From contig NC_091968.1 in assembly GCF_036711975.1 (NCBI RefSeq), positions 28,877,001 through 28,941,000 of the forward strand: a stretch of 64,000 nt of DNA. The letters run 5' to 3'. The notes under the pieces are model-generated. The model saw only the letters and a program-made list of their open reading frames with translations. It did no database searches and was not told the origin of the DNA. Both the position numbers and the translations under genes were made by a program. How positions within the stretch are numbered: the first letter of the stretch is position 1; the number at the start of each line of letters is the position of its first letter. The DNA comes from Onthophagus taurus. Its lineage: Eukaryota; Arthropoda; Insecta; Coleoptera; Scarabaeidae. Below, piece by piece: positions 10,277 to 22,200 of this stretch.

Positions 10277-13200
10277 GTGAATTTTTTTTTATTAATTAAA
10301 ATTAAATTAATTCAAATTGAATTAAAATTTAAGGTGGTCAACTCCGCTATCAACTTTATATTTGGTTGGAGAAGGAAGTGGAAGCTTTGCGTGAATTGTG
10401 TAATTACGCGCCGACTGAAGTGATCGAAACGACTGATTTGGATCAACTCCCTGAAGTTGATACCGTTGAAACCAAAGAGCGACCTACTTTGCATGAAATT
10501 CTCGTTCAGGAGAAGTTAGATTTTGAGGCGAAAGTTCAACGAGCTGCTAAAAGAAGAAAATGGCTCAAATGTATTTTTATTAATTTATTTTAATTACAGT
10601 AATACCTCGATATAATGGACAAAATATTTTTAAGTCATACTATTAGTATTATCTATTTAATACATCAGTATATTTAAATATCAATATTAGCACTCAAAGA
10701 TAGAATCCAACTCGGGTTATTCCGCAAGTTGCTCTATTTTATTGTCATAGATAAATTCAGGGACGGCAGTTTGGTAGTATATCCCTTGAAGTGGCTAAAC
10801 CCGAATGTTTCTAGTGGTAGTGTTAGTTCTATTTTAGCTTGTTATACAGGGTTGCTGATATACAGGGTGTCTCAGCGAGACCGGTCATTAGACGTTTCTG
10901 GGGTTCTGGCCAAACAAAAAATTTGAGAATGCAGACTTAAGTATTATCAATTACGTTCTCTTCATCTAAAATATTTTCAGATTTCTAGCACTTCCGGTTA
11001 TACCGGAAGTCGCCACCTACTTTATTTTTTTAAATGGAACACCCTGTATATTTTTATATATTTGGATTTGTCTGTTTTGAAGGTTTATAAATAACTTTAC
11101 TTTTTGCAATTTGATTCTTCCGTTCTCGAGTTATTCGATTTTTTCTAGAAAAATCTGCTCCAGCGGACATTTGTTAAAAAAATCATAAAACACTCAATTT
11201 TTTAGATATCAATTTAGGATTCAGAACATGCTTAAACAACATGATGGAGTATGTTTTGGTGCCGAGAACGGCTGTCTAGATCGTTTGGTCACCTTACTGG
11301 CACACTAGGCTAAATATCCATATGATATGTGTGCATTTTTCAAAAAACCCTAATTATCTCCCAAACTATTAATATTAGGTATGGGACATATCGGATATAA
11401 AAGATGTAGAATAAGACACCGAAGACGACTAAGAAATAAAATATGGGGGGTGCCATTTAAAAAAATGAAGTTATGGTACTTCCAAATTTTGAAAAGTTAA
11501 CGTGCCATAGTAAAGTGACTAAACGTTCTAGACAGCAGTTCTCGGCACCAAAACATACTCCATCATGTTGCTTAAGCATGTTCTCAATCCTAAATTGATA
11601 TCCCAAAAATCGAGTGTTCTCTGATTTTTTGAACAAATGTCTGCTGGAGCAGATTTTTCTGGAAAAATTCGAATAACTCGAGAACGGCTGAATCAAATTG
11701 CAAAAAGTAAAGTTATTTATAAACCTTGAAAACATACAAATCCAAATATGTACAAATATACAGGGTGTTCTATTTAAAAAATAAAGTTGGTGGCGACTTG
11801 AAGTGCAAGAAATCTGAAAATATTTTAGACGAAGAGATCGTAATTGATAATACTTAAGTCTGAATTCTCAAATTTTTATTTTCTCCAGAACCCCAGAAAC
11901 GTCTAATGACCGGTCTCGCTGAGACACCCTGTATATGGAACCAGTCGATTATCTCCTAAAGTAAGATAGCTAGCGAAAAATGTTAAGATACAAAAGTTTT
12001 AGTGTTTTTTTAAATCTATTACAATAAAGACAAATTAAATGTACAGGGTCAGTCAAAAAGATAAGACGAAACAAAGTTACGTTTTCTTTAATGGAACACC
12101 TGTATATTATTCCATATTTCGATTCATCTTGAAATTCTAAACAAAATTCATGTAGCTCATTATAAACCTAAACTCAACTGTTTTCGAGATATTGAACTTT
12201 GAAGATCACTCTTTTAAATTATACAAAAATATTTTAGGCGTTTATGTTCACAATTCATCAAGTTACCTTTGAAAGTTTTTCATCTCCATAGCAACGCAGT
12301 GACATAACACAACATCAAAAATATAAAAATAGTTTGAATAATTTGCCCCCAAAAATAAATTACGTCACTAATTAGATAAATTCGTAAATTTTGAAAAGCA
12401 CGATATCTGGAAGACGGTAAAGTTTAGGTCTATGATGTGCTACATGAATTTTGTTATGAACTGAAATATGGAATAATATACAGGGTGTTCATTAAAGAAA
12501 ACGTAACTTTGTTTCGTCATAACTTTTTGACCAATCCTGTGTACAGGGTGGTTCAAATTCGATGCCGAATAGGCTAACTCGAAAACTATAAGAGTTAGAA
12601 GAAAAATAGCTGACATGTCATGATCTCGTTTTTCGAGAAACTGCTAATGCCGAAAACCTCGTACCGCTATCGTCTTTTGTTTTTCCGCTAGAGGCCAAAA
12701 TTGAAAATATCGTAAAACCCGCAAATGTAATTATCTTGGTTATTATTATGAGTGGAGTATTATAACTAAGACATTATATGGACACTTTTTTACAGAGAAT
12801 TTGATGACGTAGTCAAAAAAATTTTGTCGGTTTTAGATTTTGAGATATTATCACAATTTTCGTTTTTTTTAATGGAAACAACCACTGATTATTCGCTTAA
12901 TAAATTCGTTATTTTTTTCTGATTATAAAAATATAGGGTTTGACAGGTCTATTTCTTATTGTTTTAGAATGAAACTAAAAATAAACTTTTCTTTTAGTGT
13001 CGTCGAAAAAATTAAATTTACAGTTTCCTGTAAATTACAGTTCTATAACTAAAAATTAAAAAAACATATTTCTGATATTTGAAACAAATATATTTGTTGA
13101 ACTGTTTAATTTATATATGTTTTACACAAAAGTTGGAATTGATTGCATTATTTCACATTTTTTATTATGATTTAATATTATTTTTAAATGACTTAATAAA

Positions 13201-16200
13201 TTATCGATAGATGGCGCTCATATATATATTTTTTTTAATTCAAATAAACAGCAACATTTGTTTGTATTCAAAAATTTTCTGAAGTGTCACTTTAAAAATC
13301 CTGTTTTTAAGATCAATTACGAAAATTTTGAAAAGTTTGACATGTTAGAATGTTACATATTAAAAAATTATTTGTTTTTAAATACCAGAAGTTATTTTCT
13401 TATTTAATTGTTAACTTTTTAGATTGTACCTATCGCCCCATAACTTACAGGAAACTGTAAATTTAATTTCCTCGACGACACTAAATGGAAATTTTATAAA
13501 AAAAGTTTATTTTTAGCTTTATTCTAAAACAATAAGAAATAGACCTGTCGAACCCTATATTTTTGTAATCAAAAAAGAATAACGAATTTAATAAGCGAAT
13601 AATCAGTGGTTGTTTCCATTTAAAAAAACGAAAATTCTCATGATATCTCAAAATCTAAAACCGAAAATTTTTTTTTGGCTATGTCATGAAATTCTCTGTA
13701 AAAAAGTGTCCATATAATGTCGTAGTTATAATACTCCACCTATAATAATAACCAAGATAATTGCACTTATTGGTTTTACGATATTTTCAATTTTTTCCTC
13801 TAGGGGAAAAACAAAAGACGATAGCGCTATGAGGTTTTCGGCATTAGCAGTTTCTCGAAAAACGAGATCATGACATGTAAGCTACTTTTTTTCTAACTCT
13901 TATAGTTTCCGAGTTAGCGTATTCGGACATCGAATTTGAACCACCCTGTACGTAATTTGTCCTTATTGTAATAGATTTTAAAAAACACTAAAACTTTTGT
14001 ATCTTGATATTTTTTGTTAGCTGTCTTACTGAGAGAGATAACTGACCGTTTCCATACATATCAGCGACCCTGTATATTTCTATTGAACTAACACTAGATC
14101 TAGAACTAGAAAGGTTCTAGATCTAGTGTTAGTTTTAGTGACAATGCTAAGTAGGGCTAGTTAGCACTAGATCGCTATGTTGTATATTTATATTGAACTA
14201 AAACTAGACCTTGGGAGTTTCTGGTTAAGCCATGAATTAATAACAAATACTCATATTAATCCATTATATCGATGTTTTTATAATTTATTTTTATTAATTA
14301 CTTTTTTAATTTAATTTTTTTAGCAAATGAAACTTTATTACGAACTTTATTAAGTTATTGTTCCCTTCATGGAGCAACCGGATGTTTAGCTTCGGTCCGA
14401 ATGGAATTAGTTTTATTATTACAAGAGTTACAACAAGAAAAAACTCACCAACAACTTTTAAGTCCATTACCGTTCCCCACGAGTTTACCATTATTAGCTG
14501 CCAGTGTTGCTAGTAGCAAAACAGTCGTTGCTGATCCAATAAGATATTTACAAAGTTTAACACACGATATGTTACAAACGGTAAATCATTTTAATTTAAA
14601 TAAATCGTTAATTAATTTATTTTTAAATTAATTATTTTAGATGGTAGAATTATCTCAACCAAGTGTAAGCCAAAGTCAACTTTTAGTGCTAAGAGATTTA
14701 GCCATCGCTTTATCAGCGTGTATTTATCAATCATTGTGCGATTCAGACACATTTAAAAATGCAATTCAAGATTCACAGGTGAATATATTTTAATTGTCAA
14801 ATTAATTAATAAAATTATTTCAATTCTTTTAGGAATGCTCCACCCATTTAGTTGGACGACGTAGAAGAATGTCAACGAATGAAATCCAACAAATATCAAA
14901 TCTTCCATCAAAATGGCCGGGCGTAACTTCTTTAAGAGCCCTCCTCGCGCAAGAAAAAGACGAAGACACCCCAAGATTAACCGTTTTATTATGCGAATCT
15001 TTCGTGGCAACCTATCTCGCTTTGTTACTTTATGGATTGGTGACTTGCGATTGCGTAATTTTATTTTATTTGGCTGCACAAAAGTTTGATACTAATGCAT
15101 GGGGGTCGTAAGTATTTAAAATAGATTGTTTTAATTTTTAATCAAAATCACGTTATCAAGTAATCAACTTGATAGACTTGCATAATTATTTGAAACGCCA
15201 AAATTCCAAAAAACGTCAATTTAATTTAATTTTTTAAGGTTTGACTTTAAAAAACGTAAACAAATTCCTTTTTTCGTATGATTTAAGCATAAATTAATAA
15301 ATTTTTATAAAAAACATGACGTTTCATAAAATGACGTTTAATTTTGACAAATTGTTGTGAAGTTAGTTACAGTTGGTAGCAATGAATTTATGTCACATTG
15401 ACGTTTAAACTTTATTAAAAAAAATAAATTTACTTAATTAATTTCAATAGTAGTCGTGGACAAAGTATAGTATTCTACTCATATATAAAGAGCTATTATT
15501 CAGTAAGAAGGGCTTTCGACTCTTCAGGGTACCACGAGAAAAAAAAAGAAAGAAAATTTGGTATAATTTTATCAACAGAACGACATAGTTTTAAATTTCC
15601 CGCTTGAGTTTCGAGCCAAAATGGCGGCAAGCCGCAGTAATATTTGTTTGTATTAAAAAAATTTCTGAAGTGTCAAATTAAAAATCCTATTTTTTAAGAT
15701 GCATTATGAAAATTACAAAACGTTTAACATGTTAGAATGTTTCATATTAGAAAATAAAGTAAATTTTATATAAATTTTTAGTAGGATAATTTTTATAGTA
15801 TCGTAATTTACAGGAAACTGTAAATTTAATTTCTTTGACGACACTAAAAAAAAGTTTATTTTTTTTAACTAAAACCTTATAAATTTAAATTTATAAGTTA
15901 AAACTCATTTACCTTATAAATTGAGATGAATAATCATCATTCACGGGTAATCAACTTGATAGACTTGAATAATTATTTGAAACGTCAAAATTTCAAAGAA
16001 ACTTCAATTTAATTTAATTGATTTAGGACTTTCTAAAGGTTAGATATTAAAAAAACCTAAACAAATTCATTTTTTTCATATGATTTAAGCATAAATTAAT
16101 TAATTTTCGTAAAAAAACGACGTTTTATAAAATTGACATTTAATTTTGACAAATTGTTGTGAAGTTGGTTACAGTTGGTGACATTGAATTTGTGTCACAT

Positions 16201-19200
16201 TGACGTTTAACTTTATTCAAAAAATTATTTTAAAAAGTAATCAATTTCAATATTAGTTGTGGACAAAGTATAGTATTCTACTCAGCTATTAATAATTTAT
16301 TATTTTTTAGCCTCTTCGGTGGAAGTATGAAAAAGTTATTACGAACAGCAACCGCATCGACACCAACCCCAAGAACTTCAACACCAACCGACGACAACAT
16401 AAGTTGGTTAAATAAACACCGATCAAAATGGAACGCGAAAATCTTAGGGCATCAACAATCCGTTATGAAAGAGGATAAACCAACTTATCGCGAACAATTC
16501 GTCCCCCCCGAAATGAGTATAATGGCGTTTTTATTAACAAAACCCGACGTGGGGGCGGAATTCGATATTGACGATGAAGAATCGGAAAGCGAAGATGAAG
16601 AAGTTTTTAATAGCCCAGCCCCTGTTAATAATAACGAGCATTCAGATCCCAATTCGTATTCTTGGTTAGTTTTAAGATTGGCAACGTTAAAAATAGCTTT
16701 AGCAAGAATTAACGACTTTTTAGGAGTAAGTATTTTTTTACCTTACCAAAAATCAACTCAATAATTAAAATAGGTTGCAGGAATTGAATCAAGCGAACTC
16801 CCCGTTGCAAGTCCCTTAATCCACAGTATGCAAAGACGTTTAAATAAATGGCTTGATAATTTACGAGCGGAATTCGATTGTAGACAAACCCCACCTGAAT
16901 ACATTCCGGGTTGTTTCGTCGAAAACACCCCCGGTCCATTAATCCATAAATACCGTCAATTACTCGAACCCCACAATACCCCATTTTGCAATCAAACCGC
17001 TGCGGCGACGGCAAGACGTCTTTGGACTTACCTAGTTCACCAAGAATCCGTACGCGATATTTTTATTCGAGCCGTTTTCGGAAAACGTCGCTCAATGAGC
17101 GCTTTAGACGAGGTTCTTCCGCACCCAGAACCCGCATCAGAAGCGGTCCGAATTATCCATAAAGAACAAGATTCCATCGCTGCCTTCAGTATTAACCAAG
17201 TCAATTCCGGGCAGATCGTAATCGCGACTCCACGCGAACTCCAAGAAATGGATATCTCGTTATTGTTGGAACTCCCCGTTTGGTTGGAGGACGAATGCGA
17301 ATTGGACATTTTAAGTATTTCACGGCAAGATCCCGAAGGGTTTATTACACCGTTTTTGGTTGTTAATACCGCGGGGGATAAAGCGAAAAGTACCCCGGGA
17401 AGTCCACCACCTCAACAAGCTAGCCAAAGTGGGAGGGGAACCACAGTGGTGAGTATATTTAGGATTTATTTTGGATTAGGATGAAAGAAAGATTAAATTG
17501 TGGGGGCTGGGCTTTTTTTATTTTGTGGTGTCTGTTAGATAAAAGGTCTGAACTTTCCGGGATGTCACGATGCTGCGTTCGTTCATCTTGTGCTGCAACG
17601 TTCGGCGCATATGATGCGTTCGGTCTGTCTCTACCTGACTTCATATCTATATTAGATAAATTTAAAACAATTTGCTTGTGAATTCCCCTTATTTATGTTC
17701 GCAGATTTTTAATATTTTTTGATGATATAATTGCATCCTACGATTGTTTTTTTTTTAGATTTATATCATTTTATTCACTTTTACCTGCTTAAACTAGAAC
17801 TGATTTTTGATAATTTGAAACTGGTTTAATAATTTTTATTTTTAATTTAAAAAAATTCTTAAATGTCAAAATGACATTATTAGGTTGGTTAAATAAAAAA
17901 TCACTGTTAGTGTCAAAATAATTGTGGCGGTTTATGTTGGTAACAATTATCTTTTGACGTTTAAAATTGGTTATGTTTTGATTCTATTGTCATTAATCAA
18001 TCAGGAATTCAAAGAGATTTTTACTGTTCACAAACGAAAAGCAGGAAATAATATGCAAGTATTGCAAAGGGCTACTAATATATTTTTGTGTACAGGGTGT
18101 CCCAATTTCGATGTCCGCATAGGCTATCTCCGAAACTAAAAGAGATAGAAAAAAAGTAGCTTGCATGTCATGATCTCGTTTTTCGAGAAAATGCTAATGC
18201 CGAAAACTCCGAACAGCTATCGTCTTTTGTTTTCGCTCTATCGGCAAAAACTGAAAATTTTGCAAAAACGACAATCGCGAATATCTCACTTATTATCAAA
18301 GATGGAGTATTATAAATAAAACATTATATGGGTAATTTTTTACGAAGAATTCAGTGGCGTAGGTAGAATTTTTTTCCCATCTTTTATTTTCGAGATTTTA
18401 GACGTAACTTTATTTTTTTAAATGGAAACCATAGTTGGCTATGACTTAAAATAATTTGTTATTTTCTTCTGATAACTAATATATATAGTTTGTGGGGTAT
18501 ATTTCTTATAGTTATTGAATAATTAACAAAAATTCATTTTGTTCCATCTAAATCTAATGTATGTATTTAAAAGTTAATGTTGCTATGGTGATAACTAAGG
18601 CGCGGAACTTTTGTGACAAAAGAATACGATTTCCCCCCTCCACTCGTTCTCAGTGGCTTCCTAGAAAACTAGCCAATAAGAACAAGTGGAGGGGGGAAAT
18701 CGTATCGTTTTGTTACAAAAGTTTCGTGCCCTAGTGATAACCATACATACTATGATGGAATATAATGTATCAATTTTTTTTGTTCTTTCTAAAACCATTG
18801 TATGTATTTAAAACTTAATGTTGTTATGGTGATAACCATACCATGAGGGAAAGTATTGTTTCCAATTAGGTATTGTCAAAGTTAGTAGCAAGGAGTTTGT
18901 AGTAGTATTTAAAAATTCACTAACAACTCTGGCATTATGTGCTGGTGCTCCGTCATATTGAAAATATATCATTTGAGACATATTTAGTGCCAAATTGTCG
19001 ACCAAAGGCTCAAGTGCTGCCTTAATATATTGAGGTATTTCTCTGAGTTTAAGTTTTTATGTTAGATACTATATGGCAAAATTCTATTATCTAAAAGGGC
19101 ACACCATACATTGAACCCCAAGCTTCTTTGAACACTCAGAGACTTCTTCGGTCCAGATAACATTTTGAACAAACAGCAGACTATTTAATTTTTCTAAATA

Positions 19201-22200
19201 TCATCTACAAAATTCTAATCTTCGATTGACGTCTCCGGCACGTAAATAAGGAGTTAGCCCCGCTTTGTATGGTTTATACTTATTTTTCTTTCATATTCGG
19301 GAGCAACGGCTTTTGGGTCAGACGTCTTGTTGCAATTTCTCTTGCAGGTCATTTTGGTATGTTTTTGTATGTGGTTTATTAAATTTTCTGCTAACCGGCT
19401 GAAGGTTCTTACGTGCGGTTGTCTTCTTTCTGGATATCTTGTGAAATAAAATTCCGCGGCTAACGTCGCATTCTTATCTGATAACATATAGCATTCCATC
19501 ATGCTATATTTTTCATAATTTTCGAAATTCATTGTAAAGTTTTACTCAGTTTTGTTATATTTTGACACTTAACATGCTGATGCATCGTACCAGCACATAA
19601 TGCCAGAGTTGTTATCGAATTTTTAAATACAAACTTTGGCAATTATTTGATACATTATGTTGCATCATAGTATGTATGATTATCACCATAGCAACATTAA
19701 CTTTTAAATACATACATTAGTTTTAGATAGAACAAATTGAATTTTTGTAAATTATTCAATAACTATAAGAAATATACCCCACAAACTATATATATTTATT
19801 ATCAGAAGAAAATAACAAATTATTTTAAGCCATAGCCAACTATGATTTCCATTTAAAAAAATAAAGTTACGTCTAAAATCTTGAAAATAAAAGATGGGAA
19901 AAAAATTCTACCTACGCCACTGAATTCTTCGTAAAAAGTTGCCCATATAATGTTTTATTTATAATACTCCAACTTTGATAATAAGTGAGATATTCGCGAA
20001 TGTCGTTTTCGCAAAATTTTCAGTTTTTGCCGATAGGGCGAAAACAAAAGACGATAGCTGTTCGGAGTTTTCGGCATTAACATTTTCTCAAAAAACGAGA
20101 TCATGACATGTAAGCTACTTTTTTTCTATCTCTTTTAGTTTCGGAGATAGCCTATGCGGACATCGAAATTGGGACACCCTGTACATTCGAAAAACTTCGT
20201 TCCACTTCCACTGAAGTTATAGGTGCAAACTTAAATGCTAGTATTTCACTAACAGTGTATTTATTGTTTTTTATTTCTGTAGATCCTGTACTTAAACATG
20301 TATATAGAAATTTCTTTCAAAATAGAAAAACCATGATTTTTTTAAATACACATATCCATTTTTTTCTTTACTGGCTTAGCAGTTTCACTGTTTATTCCAT
20401 TAATTAAGTCCTGAGCTTTTGTCACTATATCAACCTGTGCAGAAAGCGAAAGCCCAGTTGTTTCCAATGTTTTTATTGACGCACAAAGAAAGCCATAATT
20501 TGATGTAATGAAAATCAAATCTGATTTTATTGTATTGTCATTTAGTAAGGCCTTTGAAATTTTGATTGACGCAGCGTCCTCTTCGTCTAATGCATCAAAC
20601 ACATTCCTAATTATTTCGAAATTAGTTGCTTTGCGAAATTAGTACTTTGCCGCTTCAATCCATGTTCCCCAGCGAGTAGTTACCGGTTGTGGAGGAAGAA
20701 CAACCTAAATACTAGTCGCTATTTCCTTAAAAATTGCTACTCTTGATGGCGCTTTTAAAAATACTTTTTTCACATTGGCGATAAGCCGGTGGATGTTAGT
20801 GTATGTACCTCGAATTTGCTCACAAACACGATGAAGTCCGTGTGCAGCACAAGTCAAGTATGTCACTTTTGGATAAAACGTTTGTATCGCCTAGCATCTG
20901 ATACAAAGAGTAAAATCATATCTCTGTTGAAAGTCTCACCCAAAATCTTAACAGAATCATCGAAATGTCTTGCAATAGTGCTATGATTCGCTTTATCAAG
21001 CACTGCTGTATTTAACAAAAATTTTTGTTTCGCAATCGACTCATCATTATCCAAAATACCAATGATGACATTTGCCACATATCGTCAATTGAGAGCCACA
21101 AGAAGCGACCGTTGATACATTTTCGTGTGTGTTCTATGGGATTTTGGTAAAGTTCCTTAACATACTTTGTGCGAAGAGTAGTTTCAGATGGTACTTTATA
21201 CTCTGTGTATGACTCTAGGAACGATACTAATTTTTTGTTACGCATTTTATATAGAGGTATATCAGCTGAAATTAGTGCGCTACATAGATCTTCTGCAAAT
21301 TGAATATCTTTTGATTTGGATGTGGAACATTCAGCAAAAAAAGGCTGAGTAGTTTTCTTCTCATTATTTTTTTTCTCTAATTCTATGTGTTTTAAACTTG
21401 CTAGATGCTAGTTTTGAATACAGGATATTCACGCACATATTGGGATAACTTTCCTGAACTTTTCGAATGTCGATAATTTAGTATTCTTTAAAGAATTGAA
21501 TAACTTTATGGTAACTTTATATCAAATTGCAAAATAAAATTTTGAAAATATGCATTAAAAATATTCATTTATTTCCAAAAATGTTATATAATTTAAAAAT
21601 ATGCAATGTATGCTCGTATAGATAAAATAAGCAAAAATATGCTCTAACAAATACGGCTCTAAATTCATAGATTGATTTGAAACAAATTTCTATCTAGTCC
21701 ATTTTATTCTGGAGGGTATAAAAAAAAATATACGTTTGCATATTTTTGGTTGCCCTATTAATCAATCAGGAATTCAAAGAGATTTTTACTGTTGCAAAGG
21801 GCAAAGGGCTACTAATATATTTTTGTGTACCTGTTTACCCTATCATAACCTCAAAACCAATTTTTCGCCTTACATTGGTTGTAAACATCAATTTGCGGCC
21901 GCTCGAATGTTGGATTGAAGTTTTCCTTAAAGTAACTATAATAAAAACTATATTTTACTCATTTTTCTCTTATCCTTATCTCAGGATGTTCGGTTTGGAA
22001 CACTTAGTATTGGTTTTTCCTAGAACCAGAATGTGTTTCTCTTAGCTCATGCCATCAATCGTATTTCCACTGCGATTTTTGCCTCTCATATCAACAGGTG
22101 TTGTATTCTGCACTAATAGGATACAAAACCTAGCAACTCTATCTCAAGAAACTCCATGTATTTGTACTGGAGTAAACTCGCCATTGATTTTAATATTGTA

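Larger units (their letters stand above)
10845..14074. mobile_element. Palindromic element E0, outermost of a nest
   Basis: Ends are TACAGGGTTGCTGATAT (10845) and its reverse complement ending 14074. The remaining arms at 11934-12041 and 13951-14060 are inverted copies of each other; both contain ggacaaat or gacaaat next to the inner insertion and a shared block around caaaagttttagtgtttttt. Without its inserts the element would be only about 250 bp. It is interrupted by E1 and by the E2/E3 pair. No coding sequence is seen. TA-flanked TACAGGG ends suggest a Tc1/mariner-related non-autonomous family. Confidence 0.65.
18091..20183 (-). mobile_element. Tc1/mariner-superfamily element E4 with long inverted repeats
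   Basis: Ends are TACAGGGTGTCCCAATTTCG and its complement, with inverted arms of roughly 450 bp or more. The interior carries minus-strand transposase remnants. A 138-bp hAT-type MITE has inserted at 18596. The end sequence is related to E3 and E7, suggesting that E4 is a more complete relative of those non-autonomous elements. Confidence 0.8.

Noticed and set aside
10277-10299. Apparent end of a 1,640-residue protein at an in-frame TAA
   Set aside because: The stop lies in a 57-bp intron. Splicing at 10276/10334 restores the conserved DmX-like sequence.
10372-10494. Minus-strand open frame (10312-10494)
   Set aside because: It overlaps a well-supported Rbcn-3A exon in antisense and has no recognisable features.
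11457-11735. 92-residue minus-strand frame
   Set aside because: It is part of the inverted arm of palindromic element E1; the mirrored arm does not keep it open.
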